Source of the DNA: Ruania rhizosphaerae
Lineage (GTDB): Bacteria > Actinomycetota > Actinomycetes > Actinomycetales > Beutenbergiaceae
Assembly (NCBI RefSeq): GCF_009805705.1
Contig: NZ_VSMB01000001.1
Location: 62,001-126,000, forward strand
DNA length: 64,000 bases
Direction: 5' to 3'
This document shows positions 17,403-26,367 of this stretch, piece by piece. Position numbers and translations under genes: made by a program. The notes beneath the pieces are model-generated. The model was not told where the DNA came from, did not search any database, and was given only the letters and a program-made list of their open reading frames with translations. How positions within the stretch are numbered: position 1 is the stretch's first letter; every line of letters begins with the position of its first letter.

Positions 17403-18377
17403 ATGAGCAGATCGACTCAGCTCTCCCCGCCGGAGACGAACGGGGACACCGACGACGAGCCCACGGCGGCTCCTACCCACGCAAGACCGCCGAGCGGGCC
17501 GCTGGCGTTCTGGAAAGCGCACGATCTTCCGATCCTGTTCATCCTTCCGACGGTCTTACTGATCGGCGGATTCATGATCTTCCCGCTCGGCTACTCGATC
17601 GTGATGAGCTTCTTCGACTGGAACGGCCTCACTGAGGCGACCTTCACCGGTCTCGACAACTACGCCCGTCTGATCGCCGACAGCGGCTTCTGGGGCGCCG
17701 TGCAGAACAACGGCCTGTTCCTGCTGCTCTTCACCTTCTTCACCGTCTCACTCGGCTTCATCTTCGCGGTGGCCATCTCGCGCCGGATGAAGGGCTGGCG
17801 GATCTACCGGTTCACGTTCTTCATTCCCTTCATTCTGGTCACCGCTGTGATCGCCGTGCTCTGGGCTCAGATTTACGAACCCACCCACGGGATACTGAAC
17901 TCGGCGCTGGGTGCGATCGGGCTGGAGTCATGGCAACAACTCTGGCTCGGCAACCCGACATTGACGATGTACTCCATCAGCGTGATCGCGATCTGGCAGC
18001 TGAGCGGCTGGACCATGCTCCTCTACCTGGGTGCCATGGAGGCGATCGACGAGGAGATCCACGATGCCGCCACGATCGACGGAGTGAGCTCCTGGCAACG
18101 GTGCTGGTACATCATCGCTCCACTCGTGCGCCGGATGACGATCGTGCTGGTGATGTTGCAGATCATCGCCGCGATCAAGACGTTCGATCTGATCTGGGTG
18201 CTGACCAAGGGCGGCCCCTTCTACGCCTCCGAGGTGATGGGAACTCTGCTCTATCGCACTGCCTTCGAACAGCAGGACTTCGGGTACGCCTCCACGGTCG
18301 CGGTGGCCATGACGGTGATCGTCATGGTCTCGACCTTGATCTACCTCAAGTTCACCAAGCTCACCGACCAGGAGTAG
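17403..18377 (+). CDS. Sugar ABC transporter permease (MalF-type)
   Basis: This 324 aa integral membrane protein has a ~40-residue polar N-terminal extension, then six hydrophobic segments. The EAA loop that docks the ATPase reads EIHDAATIDGVSSWQRCWYI. It pairs with the permease encoded seven bases downstream. No ATPase gene lies in the cluster, so a shared MsiK-type ATPase elsewhere is expected, as is common for actinobacterial sugar importers. AAGGGTGG precedes the ATG. Confidence 0.93.
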   Translation: MSRSTQLSPPETNGDTDDEPTAAPTHARPPSGPLAFWKAHDLPILFILPTVLLIGGFMIFPLGYSIVMSFFDWNGLTEATFTGLDNYARLIADSGFWGAVQNNGLFLLLFTFFTVSLGFIFAVAISRRMKGWRIYRFTFFIPFILVTAVIAVLWAQIYEPTHGILNSALGAIGLESWQQLWLGNPTLTMYSISVIAIWQLSGWTMLLYLGAMEAIDEEIHDAATIDGVSSWQRCWYIIAPLVRRMTIVLVMLQIIAAIKTFDLIWVLTKGGPFYASEVMGTLLYRTAFEQQDFGYASTVAVAMTVIVMVSTLIYLKFTKLTDQE

Positions 18378-18384
18378 GAGCATC

Positions 18385-19212
18385 ATGATCGCGCGACGAC
18401 TCGGCTTGTCGGCGGGCTACGCCGCCCTCATCGGGTGGACCCTCTTCGTGGCCGTCCCCCTGCTGTTCATGTTCATCTCGTCGTTCAAGACGCACGGGGA
18501 GTTCCTCAGGGCTCCACTCGCGCTGCCGGACGGCGTCCAGCTCGAGAACTACCGCGTGGCGCTCTTCGAGAGCTCGCTCGGCGGCAGCCTCATCAACAGC
18601 GTGGTGGTGACCGTCGCCGCATTGGCATTGATCTGCACGCTCTCGATGATGGCTGGATATGCCTTGTCCCGGCACACTTTCCCGGGCAACAAAGTGGTAC
18701 TGATCGGCCTGGTTGCCATGCTCGCGATGCCGGTGCACGCCCTCGTCGTGCCCGTGTACTACTTCATGGAAGAGCTGGGCATGCGCAACAGCCTGATCGG
18801 GCTGACCTTGCTGTATACCGCATTCGGGCTACCGATCAGCATCATCATCATGCGTGCCTACTTCGAGAACCTTCCCCGAGCGGTGGAGGAGGCGGCCATG
18901 GTGGATGGTTGCGGCAAGTTCGGAGTGTTCGGACACGTCGCGGTACCACTCGCCAAGGCATCTCTGGCCACGATCGCCATCATCAATGTGGTCGGGCTCT
19001 GGAGCGAATACCTGTTCTCCTCCGTCCTGATGACAGCACCGGGATCGCGCACGCTTCCGGTAGACATCGCCATGCTCGGTACCGGGCAGGGAGGGGCCGA
19101 CTTCGGGCTCCGCTTCGCCGGACTGAGCCTGGCAACCATTCCCCTGCTGATCCTCTACCTGGTCTTCTCGGAGCGGATCATGAAGGGAATCACGGCCGGA
19201 GCAGTGAAGTAG
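18385..19212 (+). CDS. Sugar ABC transporter permease (MalG-type)
   Basis: This 275 aa partner permease has six membrane segments and the EAA loop motif NLPRAVEEAAMVDGCGKFGV. It starts seven bases after the preceding permease, with AGGAG in the gap, so it is in the same operon. Together they would form the channel of a carbohydrate-type importer fed by the lipoprotein at 16018. Confidence 0.93.
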   Translation: MIARRLGLSAGYAALIGWTLFVAVPLLFMFISSFKTHGEFLRAPLALPDGVQLENYRVALFESSLGGSLINSVVVTVAALALICTLSMMAGYALSRHTFPGNKVVLIGLVAMLAMPVHALVVPVYYFMEELGMRNSLIGLTLLYTAFGLPISIIIMRAYFENLPRAVEEAAMVDGCGKFGVFGHVAVPLAKASLATIAIINVVGLWSEYLFSSVLMTAPGSRTLPVDIAMLGTGQGGADFGLRFAGLSLATIPLLILYLVFSERIMKGITAGAVK

Positions 19213-19280
19213 GGATGACCTCTCTCGCAACGGCACTCCCCGTAGCCACCAGCAAGAACCCCGATTCTGACGGAGGAACA

Positions 19281-20285
19281 ATGCCCGCACGATGGACGAT
19301 CGACGAATTCCCATGGTTGGAAAGGGACGTCACCGGCACCCCTGAAGCGCGGGTGATCGTGGACAATGACTTCGCCGGCGACCCCGACGACCTGTATCAC
19401 GTGGTCCACCACCTGCTGACTCCCTCCGTGGATACGCCACTGCTGGTCGCCTCACACCTGGCGGTCGGGGATCGATGGGACCCGAGCGGACACTCGGCAG
19501 CGAACGCTGCGACGGTGCTCGGGAAGACGCTGGAACTCATGGGCCTGGACCCGTCCGATCGCGTGGTCACCGGCTCAGAGGTTGCGCTCACTGACCGCAC
19601 CACCCCGCACGACACCCCGGCCGCTCGGGCCATCATCGCCGAGGCGATGCGGGAATCCGACACCCCGCTGTTCTACGCCGCCGGCGGCGGCCTGACTGAT
19701 CTGGCCAGTGCCTACCTGCTCGAGCCACGCATCGCCGACCGGCTCACCCTCGTCTGGATCGGCGGCCCCGAGTACGCCGGGCACGCCTATGCCCCTGACG
19801 GTGCGGGCGACCCGGAGTACAACCTCAATATTGACGTGACCGCCGCACAGGTGCTGTTCAACGACTCGACCATGCCGATCTGGCAGGTGCCGAGGAACAT
19901 CTACCGGCAGTGTTTGGTCTCCGACACCGAATTGCGCCGCCGGGTGAAGACCAAGGGAGCGCTCGGCGAGCACCTCTATCAGACGCTGCGCGACGTGGCC
20001 CAGGCCACTGGGTCCCTACGGTCAGAGACGTACGCTCTCGGCGACCAGCCACTGATCCTGCTCACCGGCCTGCAGTCCTTCTTCCAGCCGGACACGACCT
20101 CCAGCGATTACGCGGTGCTACCGGCCCCGATCGTGGAGGACTCCGGCCGGTTCGTCCCCACCAATGCTGGGCGCTCGATCCGCGTCTACACACGCGTGGA
20201 CGTGCGCCTGATGTTCGAGGACATGTTCCTCCGCCTCGACGAGTTCACGGAGTGGCTCGACGCGGAGCCCTCTGCCCGACCCTGA
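19281..20285 (+). CDS. Nucleoside hydrolase (IU-NH superfamily)
   Basis: This 334 aa protein has a complete calcium site in DNDFAGDPDD (residues 28-37) and the block FYAAGGGLTDLASAYLLEP. It is the last gene of the operon and differs clearly from the other nucleoside hydrolase at 15066, so the two may act on different substrates or anomers. I chose ATG 19281, preceded by GGAGGAACA, over an in-frame ATG at 19215. A strong bidirectional terminator follows. Confidence 0.87.
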   Translation: MPARWTIDEFPWLERDVTGTPEARVIVDNDFAGDPDDLYHVVHHLLTPSVDTPLLVASHLAVGDRWDPSGHSAANAATVLGKTLELMGLDPSDRVVTGSEVALTDRTTPHDTPAARAIIAEAMRESDTPLFYAAGGGLTDLASAYLLEPRIADRLTLVWIGGPEYAGHAYAPDGAGDPEYNLNIDVTAAQVLFNDSTMPIWQVPRNIYRQCLVSDTELRRRVKTKGALGEHLYQTLRDVAQATGSLRSETYALGDQPLILLTGLQSFFQPDTTSSDYAVLPAPIVEDSGRFVPTNAGRSIRVYTRVDVRLMFEDMFLRLDEFTEWLDAEPSARP

Positions 20286-20346
20286 CCTGAAGGCGGTCGT
20301 GGTCCATTCGCCCACGGGCGACCATGACCACGGGCGCACACACAGA

Positions 20347-20388
20347 AAATCGCTCGTCGATCTGGACCGCCAGATCGACGAGCGATTT
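20347..20388. terminator. Bidirectional terminator between convergent operons
   Basis: A perfect 19 bp stem (20347-20365 with 20370-20388) with loop ACCG is extended by CACAGA/TCTGTG six-base flanks (20341-20346, 20393-20398). AT pairs at the base give A- and T-rich edges on each side. It lies between the nucleoside hydrolase gene (plus) and the SorC regulator gene (minus). Confidence 0.9.
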
Positions 20389-20467
20389 CCGTTCTGTGGT
20401 CCGGTTGACGTTGTCAGATCCGGCTGACAAGGATTTCCCGGGGCGAGCGGCCCAGGCCCCGAGCGAT

Positions 20468-21433
20468 TCAGGCCCCGAGCAGGTATCTCGCGGTCCGGCT
20501 GTCCGTGATCAGCACATCTACCCACTTGCCCCGCACGGCACCGCGGATCGCCTCCCATTTGCGCTCGCCACCGGCCACGCCAACCGTGCGGGGCACGGCC
20601 GCGAGCTGCTCGGTACTGATACCCACCACGCGGTCATCGAGATCACTGACCACGGGCGCCCCGTCGGTGTCGTAGAACCGCAGGCATACGTCACCGACCG
20701 CTCCCAGGTCTCGCAACCGAGCGAGCTCCTCCTCACCCAGCGCGTTGCCCGACTGGAGCAGTAGCGGGGAGGGCTGTACGCTCCCGATGCCGGCGAGCAC
20801 CACGGTGAGGTCGTCCCAGGCCTGCACGAGCTCCTGCGTGTAGGGCTCGGCCAGCAGCGCATCTCGCAGTGCCGGGCCCGCGACGATTCCCGGTGCGGGC
20901 AGATAGCGCGGCACTGCCTTCGTCACGCGCGCGAACCGGTCGGCTAGCTGGGTGGCCTGCACCTGCACGTTCGGCCGACCCACCCCGCCGAGCACCTGCA
21001 CCACATCGGTGGCAGTGCGGGTGTTGCGGGGCGTCATCGCCTCCACCGTCGCCAACAGCGTGGAGGACCACGAGGAGATACCTACCCGGTCCTTCCCGGT
21101 CAGCGTGGTCTCCAGATACCCGGCCGCCGCAGAACCCAAACCCGAGAGCAGCCCTGTCTCACTCTCGTCGACGTCAGCAATCACCACATCGACAAGACCG
21201 AACGCATCCTTCAGCTCCTGCTCCAGCGCCGCGTGCACGCCCAGTGGCGGCACCACAATCGTGCGCACCACCCCGATCTGCACGGCCTCCTTGAGCAGCC
21301 GGGAGACCCGGGACTGGCTGATGTGCAGGCGGGCAGCGATCTCCGGTTGCAGCACGCCCTGCTCGTGGTACATCAGGGCAACCTTCGTCAGCAGGGAGAG
21401 CCGCTCCGAGGCGGACTGGGTCACCATAGGCAT
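20468..21433 (-). CDS. SorC/DeoR-family sugar-binding transcriptional regulator
   Basis: This 321 aa regulator has an N-terminal helix-turn-helix (QPEIAARLHISQSRVSRLLKEA, split between residues 29 and 50). A long C-terminal domain of the SorC sugar-phosphate isomerase-like fold includes VQVLGGVGRP and VVLAGIGSV. Such proteins respond to a phosphorylated sugar effector. It begins nine bases after the isomerase gene, so it is the last gene of the transketolase-kinase-isomerase operon and probably controls it. It may activate or repress. The effector would likely be a phosphorylated intermediate of this pathway. Confidence 0.9.
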   Translation of the reverse strand: MPMVTQSASERLSLLTKVALMYHEQGVLQPEIAARLHISQSRVSRLLKEAVQIGVVRTIVVPPLGVHAALEQELKDAFGLVDVVIADVDESETGLLSGLGSAAAGYLETTLTGKDRVGISSWSSTLLATVEAMTPRNTRTATDVVQVLGGVGRPNVQVQATQLADRFARVTKAVPRYLPAPGIVAGPALRDALLAEPYTQELVQAWDDLTVVLAGIGSVQPSPLLLQSGNALGEEELARLRDLGAVGDVCLRFYDTDGAPVVSDLDDRVVGISTEQLAAVPRTVGVAGGERKWEAIRGAVRGKWVDVLITDSRTARYLLGA

Positions 21434-21442
21434 ACTGCCAGG

Positions 21443-22420
21443 CTAGTCGACACCGAATAGCGCGTCTTGCGCGATGCGTCCTGCGGCGACAGCGTCGTGC
21501 CTGGCCTGCGCCTGCGCCAGCGCGTCCATGTCGAGCCGGTCGAGGCCGCGCTCGACCCGCTTGAGGAAGTCGATCGCCCAGGTGGCTGCCTGCACGCTGT
21601 CCTCCCGGAACGGGAACTGGTCGAGCTGCCACACGCCCTCCCAGCCGTTGCGGCGCAGCACGTGGAAGAACTCGAACAGCTCGATCGGGTGCACCGAGCC
21701 GGCGATCATGTCGTCGTCCCACCCGCGCAGGTTGTCGTTGACGTCCATACCGAACAGACGCCCATAGTCGATCGCGAGCTGGGCCGAGTCCGCCGGGGAC
21801 TCGCCACCGAAGAGCGCGTGCCCGAAGTCGAGCAGAATACCCACGTTCGGCAGGCCGATCTTCTCGATCCCGAGCAGCGTGCGGGCCACTGAGTCGAAGC
21901 TCATGTGCACGCGTGGTTCGCGCGGCTTGTACTCGATCACGAACTTCAGGTCCGGGTTCTCCTGCGCGAGTTGGCCCACGCCGTCCAGGGAGTTCTTCCA
22001 CAGAGCGCCGTGGTCCACCTGGAAGGGGTAGTCCCAGCCGTCCTGTCCGGGCCAGAGCTTGACGTAGTCGGCACCGAAGTGGCGCACCACGCCCGCGGCC
22101 TCGGTGCACAACTCATTGGCAAGCCTGCGCACGCCCGGGTCGGGGTTGGTGAACGAGCCCTTGGCGAACACGCGGGTGTAGATCTCCGGGGTGATGCCGA
22201 TGACGTCGAGCCCCGCCTTCTCCAGCTCGGCGCCGATCTGCTCGTTGCTGAAGTTGCCCCCGAAGAAGGGGTAGTTCAGGTCCACCACGGACAGGTCGGG
22301 CACCTGGCCGGCCAGGGCGATGGCGTCCAGGATGGTGCGTGGCTCGCCGTAGCCGTCGGTGGCGTACCGGTCCACGTAGGTGGCGAAGTGCCAGATTCCG
22401 GCACCGTATCGCTGTGTCAT
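21443..22420 (-). CDS. TIM-barrel sugar isomerase/epimerase (candidate D-apiose isomerase)
   Basis: This 325 aa protein is of the xylose-isomerase-like TIM-barrel superfamily. Candidate metal ligands and catalytic residues are E163 ([10 protein letters not shown]), D198 and H201 ([10 protein letters not shown]), D226 (MDVNDN), H244 and D267 (QLDQFPF). ATG 22420 has AGAGGA upstream, so I reject a start 72 codons earlier. The operon has an FGGY kinase and a two-subunit transketolase. That combination matches transketolase-type D-apiose catabolism, where an isomerase makes D-apulose. Another ketose pathway, such as one for a tetrulose or pentulose, cannot be excluded. Confidence 0.82.
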   Translation of the reverse strand: MTQRYGAGIWHFATYVDRYATDGYGEPRTILDAIALAGQVPDLSVVDLNYPFFGGNFSNEQIGAELEKAGLDVIGITPEIYTRVFAKGSFTNPDPGVRRLANELCTEAAGVVRHFGADYVKLWPGQDGWDYPFQVDHGALWKNSLDGVGQLAQENPDLKFVIEYKPREPRVHMSFDSVARTLLGIEKIGLPNVGILLDFGHALFGGESPADSAQLAIDYGRLFGMDVNDNLRGWDDDMIAGSVHPIELFEFFHVLRRNGWEGVWQLDQFPFREDSVQAATWAIDFLKRVERGLDRLDMDALAQAQARHDAVAAGRIAQDALFGVD

Positions 22421-22445
22421 GAGGGTCCTCTTCTCTCGCCGTACG

Positions 22446-23909
22446 TCACTGCTGAAGTCCACGTGCCCGCCCGACGGCGGCCGCCCACCTCTGTCTGCGA
22501 GCGTCCGCCAGCGTGGGGTCGAGTCGGGGGGTGAAGATGTCGGGGCCGCCGGGACCGAAGGGCGTCGGCGGTGCATCTGTCCACAGCCCGGCCACGTCCC
22601 CGGCCAGGTGCGCGGCCCCCAGGGCGGACAGGTCACTCACCCTGGCCCGGTGTACCTGCCGCCCGGACAGGTCGGCCTGGTGCTGCATGAGCCAGTCGTT
22701 GGCGGACCCACCGCCGTCGGCGAGTACGGTCGCCACCGGTGTACCGGCCCTGGACACTGCCTCGAGCACATCCTCGATCTGCAGCACGACGGCGTCGACG
22801 GCCGCCCGGGCCACCTCCGCGCGCCCGGTGCCCAGCGTCATCCCGGTCAGTGCGGCCTGCGCCGCGGTGTCCCACCAGGGCGCCCCCAGGCCGGAGAAGG
22901 CCGGCACGAGATCGACCCCGCCATCCCCGACCCGGGCGGCCAGGTCGGCGAGCTCGGCCACACTCACCCCGAGCAGCTCAGCCGCCCACACCAGCGTGGC
23001 GCCCGAGGCGAGGATGTTGCCCTCCAGGGCGAGCTGCGCCGTCGGGCCTCGTTGCCAGGCCACCGTGCGCACGAGCCCTCCCGACGGCGGAGCCTCCTCG
23101 GCCAGTGCCATCACCGAGGAGCCGGTGCCGTAGGTGACCTTGACCTCGCCGGGGCGGCGGGCGCCGTGGCCGTACAGGCTGGCGTGGGAGTCGCCGAGCA
23201 CGGCGGTCAGGGGTGCGGTGACGCCGCCCCAGTCGGCGCTGGCGGTCGGCTCGTCGGAGGCCACCACGCGCGGCAGGGCTTCGGCCGGGATGGCGAAGCG
23301 GTCCAGCAATTCGGGTGACCAGTTGGCGGTGGCTAGATCCAGCAGCTGGGTGCGGCTGGCGTTGCCGGCCTCGATGCGGTGCTCACCGGTGATCCGGGTG
23401 ACGATCCAGGAGTCCACGGTGCCCAGGCAGATCTCGCCGGCGCGGGCGCGACGGCGATCGGAGTCCACCTGGTCCAGCAGCCAGGCGAGCTTCAGCGCGG
23501 AGAACATCGGGTCCACGGGGAGACCGGTGATCTCCTGGACCCGTGCGGCGTCGCCGGCCTCGAAGGCGTCGGCAGCGGCGCTGGTGCGCCGGTCCTGCCA
23601 GCCGAGCACGGGTCCGAGGGGTTCGCCGGTGCGACGGTCCCAGATCACTGCGGACTCGCGCTGGGTGCTCAGACCGACGCTCACGACGCCACCGCTGTTC
23701 TCGACGGCAGCGTCGGCAACGGCGCCACGGACGGCGGCGTGCACGCTGGCGAGCAGTTCCTCGGCATCCTGCTCCACCCATCCCGGCTGGGGGTGGGCCA
23801 TCGAGACGGGCACGGTCGCCCGCCCCACCACGCGGCCGCGTGAATCCACCACCAGCGCCTTCGTGGCGCTGGTGCCCTGGTCCACGCTGACCACGAGCGG
23901 TTCAGGCAC
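22446..23909 (-). CDS. FGGY-family carbohydrate kinase (candidate D-apulose or xylulose kinase)
   Basis: This 487 aa kinase has the N-terminal phosphate loop [16 protein letters not shown] and the domain-2 signature [10 protein letters not shown]. The ADP-binding block is [24 protein letters not shown] kinases phosphorylate ketoses or polyols. The GTG at 23909 overlaps the end of the transketolase gene by eight bases, so the operon is tightly coupled. Downstream is the isomerase. In an apiose-type pathway it would make D-apulose 4-phosphate. Sequence alone would also permit D-xylulose or glycerol-like substrates. Confidence 0.88.
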   Translation of the reverse strand: MPEPLVVSVDQGTSATKALVVDSRGRVVGRATVPVSMAHPQPGWVEQDAEELLASVHAAVRGAVADAAVENSGGVVSVGLSTQRESAVIWDRRTGEPLGPVLGWQDRRTSAAADAFEAGDAARVQEITGLPVDPMFSALKLAWLLDQVDSDRRRARAGEICLGTVDSWIVTRITGEHRIEAGNASRTQLLDLATANWSPELLDRFAIPAEALPRVVASDEPTASADWGGVTAPLTAVLGDSHASLYGHGARRPGEVKVTYGTGSSVMALAEEAPPSGGLVRTVAWQRGPTAQLALEGNILASGATLVWAAELLGVSVAELADLAARVGDGGVDLVPAFSGLGAPWWDTAAQAALTGMTLGTGRAEVARAAVDAVVLQIEDVLEAVSRAGTPVATVLADGGGSANDWLMQHQADLSGRQVHRARVSDLSALGAAHLAGDVAGLWTDAPPTPFGPGGPDIFTPRLDPTLADARRQRWAAAVGRARGLQQ

Positions 23910-24861
23910 GGGCGATCGCCGCCTTCGCGGCTTCGGCGAGGTGCTCGGCATCGAGGCCGGCGCGGGTGAGCAGCACGTTCGTGCTCCCGGTCGGGGCGAA
24001 GTCGTGCAGGCCGAGGATCTCCACCGGCACCCGCTGCCCCGCGGGCAGGGTGGCGACCAGGCTCGCCACCGCGGCTCCGAGTCCACCCGACACGTTCGCC
24101 TCCTCGGCGGTGACGATCGCACGCGTCTGCGCGGCGGCTGCACGCACGGCGTCGTCATCGAACGGGGCGAGCCAGGAGGCATTCAGCACCCGCGAGGTGA
24201 CACCTTCGGCAGCCAGCACCTCGGCAGCCTGGAGCGCTCGGGAGACCATGGTGCCCGCGGCGATGATGGTGACATCTGCGCCGTCACGCACCTGCTGGAA
24301 CCGGCCCCGCTCGAGGGTGGACGGCTCCGGCAGGTCGGGCACCTTGTGCCGGCCCACCCGCATGAACGTCGGACGCGGCTCGGCGGCGAGCATCCGCACC
24401 GCTTCCCGGGTCTGTGCACGATCCGCGGGAAGCACGATGTCGAGTCCCGGCAGGGCGCGCAGCCAGGAGAGATCTTCCACCGAGTGGTGCGTGGGGCCGA
24501 GCTCGCCGTAGGCCATGCCGGGGCTCATCCCGCACAGGATCACCGGGTGCTGGGAGTAGGCCACGTCCGCCTTGATCTGCTCCAGGGACCGGCCGGTGAG
24601 GAAGGGGGCGGCGGCGCAAACGAACGGCACGAAGCCCATACTGGCAAGCCCGGCACCCACGCCCACCATGTTCTGCTCGGCGATCCCCACATTGATCAGC
24701 CGGTCCGGGAAGCGCTCGCGGAACTCCACCAGGTTGCTCGAGCCGACCGAGTCGTTGCACACGGCCACGATCCGGGGGTCGGCCGCAGCGAGCGCCATGA
24801 GCTCCTCGGCGAACGCCTTGCGGTTGTCGTGCACGGGGGCTGCGACGTCGACGGCGGTCAT
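23902..24861 (-). CDS. Transketolase, C-terminal subunit
   Basis: This 319 aa protein corresponds to the pyrimidine-binding and C-terminal domains of transketolase. It contains the cofactor glutamate in RLINVGIAEQNMVGVGAGLA, and GPTHHSVEDLSWLRALP. It cannot act without the N-terminal subunit encoded just upstream, whose stop overlaps its start in an ATGA junction. Split transketolases of this kind often belong to specialised sugar pathways and not to the core pentose phosphate pathway. The start at 24861 is chosen because of this coupling. Confidence 0.9.
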   Translation of the reverse strand: MTAVDVAAPVHDNRKAFAEELMALAAADPRIVAVCNDSVGSSNLVEFRERFPDRLINVGIAEQNMVGVGAGLASMGFVPFVCAAAPFLTGRSLEQIKADVAYSQHPVILCGMSPGMAYGELGPTHHSVEDLSWLRALPGLDIVLPADRAQTREAVRMLAAEPRPTFMRVGRHKVPDLPEPSTLERGRFQQVRDGADVTIIAAGTMVSRALQAAEVLAAEGVTSRVLNASWLAPFDDDAVRAAAAQTRAIVTAEEANVSGGLGAAVASLVATLPAGQRVPVEILGLHDFAPTGSTNVLLTRAGLDAEHLAEAAKAAIARA

Positions 24862-25769
24862 GCGAGTTCCAGAAGTGCCTGCTCGGCCTGCTCGCTCGTC
24901 GGCACCTTGTGGTGCCACTCGACCCGATCCTCCATGAAGCTGATTCCTTTGCCCTTGATCGTGTTGGCGATGACCGCCACCGGGCCACCCGTGACCGGCG
25001 GTGCATATGCCTCGGCCAGTGCCAGGTGGTCATGCCCGTCCACGGACCGCACCTCGCACCCGAAGGCGGCGAGCCGCGCGTCCAGCGGGTCGAGCCCGTT
25101 GGTGTCCTCGGTGCGTGCGCCCTGCTGCAGCCGGTTCCGGTCGACCACCAGGGTGAGGTTCTCGAGGCCGTAGTGCGCCGCGGCCATCAGGGCCTCCCAG
25201 TTACTGCCCTCTTGCAGTTCACCATCTCCGGCCACCACGAACATCCGGGCCGGTGAGCCGGCTAGGTGGGCGCCCACCGCCTGCCCGACGGCGACCGGCA
25301 GGCCATGCCCGAGCGGCCCCGTGTTCGTCTCGACCCCGGGGACCTTCACCCGGTTCGGGTGGCCGTTGAGCGCCGACCCCTCTGCCATGAAGGTGCCCAG
25401 TTCCTTCGGTGAGAAGTAGCCGCAGGAGGCAAGCGTCGCGTACAGCGCGGCAGCGCAGTGGCCCTTGCTGAGGATGAACCGGTCGCGGTTCTCGGGCAGG
25501 TCGGCCGGGTCGATCCGCAGCGTCTCGTAGAACAGGGTGGTGAGGATGTCGGTCACCGACATGTCCCCGCCCACGTGCCCCTGTCCCGCGGCCATGATCA
25601 TCTGCACCACGCGGCGTCGGATGGCCTGCGCTCGACCGGCCAGCAAGGTCGCCTTCTCCGCGGGCTCGGCCGCAGCGATGCGATCGCGCTCGGCGCGCCA
25701 GATCAGCACCTGCTCGAGGTCCGTCGTCAGCATCTCCGCATATCCATTCAATAGTGATCTTGTGTGCAT
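24858..25769 (-). CDS. Transketolase, N-terminal subunit
   Basis: This protein (303 aa from the first ATG) holds the thiamine diphosphate-binding domain. Key blocks are GHVGGDMSVTDILTTLFYE, LSKGHCAAALYA, GPLGHGLPVAVG and the TPP motif VVAGDGELQEGSNWEA. It is the first gene of the operon. The ATG at 25733 is an alternative start. Neither start has a good ribosome site, and a TTGACG hexamer at 25794-25799 suggests the promoter lies close to the first ATG. The pair should transfer a two-carbon ketol unit from a ketose phosphate to an aldose phosphate. Confidence 0.9.
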   Translation of the reverse strand: MHTRSLLNGYAEMLTTDLEQVLIWRAERDRIAAAEPAEKATLLAGRAQAIRRRVVQMIMAAGQGHVGGDMSVTDILTTLFYETLRIDPADLPENRDRFILSKGHCAAALYATLASCGYFSPKELGTFMAEGSALNGHPNRVKVPGVETNTGPLGHGLPVAVGQAVGAHLAGSPARMFVVAGDGELQEGSNWEALMAAAHYGLENLTLVVDRNRLQQGARTEDTNGLDPLDARLAAFGCEVRSVDGHDHLALAEAYAPPVTGGPVAVIANTIKGKGISFMEDRVEWHHKVPTSEQAEQALLELA

Positions 25770-25843
25770 TCACCATGGCACGGCTGCGGGTCGGCGTCAA
25801 GATCCTCGCCCCGTCCCGGGTCCCGACCACCCAGAAAATCGAA

Positions 25844-25860
25844 CGTCAATCTGGTTGACG
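25844..25860. promoter_or_regulatory. Inverted repeat between divergent operons, possible operator
   Basis: CGTCAA (25844-25849) and TTGACG (25855-25860) flank TCTGG. It lies between the transketolase operon and the divergent XRE-MNT gene. It could serve the SorC regulator or the XRE domain of the antitoxin. Confidence 0.4.
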
Positions 25861-25899
25861 ACGTGGAGGATTACCCAGGTCGCTTCATCGCAGATTTGC

Positions 25900-25905
25900 T
25901 ATACT
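25900..25905 (+). promoter_or_regulatory. -10 element TATACT of a leaderless promoter
   Basis: TATACT is followed by exactly six bases and then the GTG start at 25912. This spacing places the transcription start on the start codon, and no ribosome site is present. Confidence 0.6.
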
Positions 25906-25911
25906 GAATCG

Positions 25912-26367
25912 GTGAGCACCTTCGGTGAGTTCCTCCGAGCGCGGCGTGAGGCGGTCGGCTTGACCCAGCAACGACTCGCCGAGCTCAGCGGCGTCCAGCA
26001 GTCGACGATCGCGGCTATCGAGCGCGGTCGGCGCCAACCGTCTGACGAGGCCCGACGTCACCTGTCGAAGGCGCTCCTGGTACGGCCGCGGGAAATTCTT
26101 CTGAACCGACGTCGCGAGGTCGTTGCCGTGGCAAGTGAACACGGCTTGCAAGACGTCAAGGTCTTCGGGTCGATCGCTCGCGGTGACGACACTCCGTACT
26201 CGGATGTCGATCTCATGGCGACGTACCCCGCAGATTTCGACCTCGTGGACAAGGCCGAGCTGATCGAGGATCTCGAACGACTCTTGACCGTCCATGTCGA
26301 CGTCGTCTCGCGGACCTCCGGCGGTGCAGCGGCCGCCGAAGCCCGGCGCGAGGCCATCGCCCTGTGA
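25912..26367 (+). CDS. XRE helix-turn-helix fused to MNT nucleotidyltransferase (antitoxin)
   Basis: This 151 aa protein has an XRE helix-turn-helix (residues 4-58, LTQQRLAELSGVQQSTIAAI) followed by a minimal nucleotidyltransferase. The catalytic motif is GS at 86-87, ten residues, then D98-V-D100, with a third Asp at 130 (VHVDVV). MntA proteins of this type neutralise HepT by adding AMP to a Tyr next to the HEPN active site. The fused DNA-binding domain should let it repress its own promoter. The gene looks leaderless. Its TGA overlaps the GTG of the HEPN gene. Confidence 0.88.
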   Translation: MSTFGEFLRARREAVGLTQQRLAELSGVQQSTIAAIERGRRQPSDEARRHLSKALLVRPREILLNRRREVVAVASEHGLQDVKVFGSIARGDDTPYSDVDLMATYPADFDLVDKAELIEDLERLLTVHVDVVSRTSGGAAAAEARREAIAL

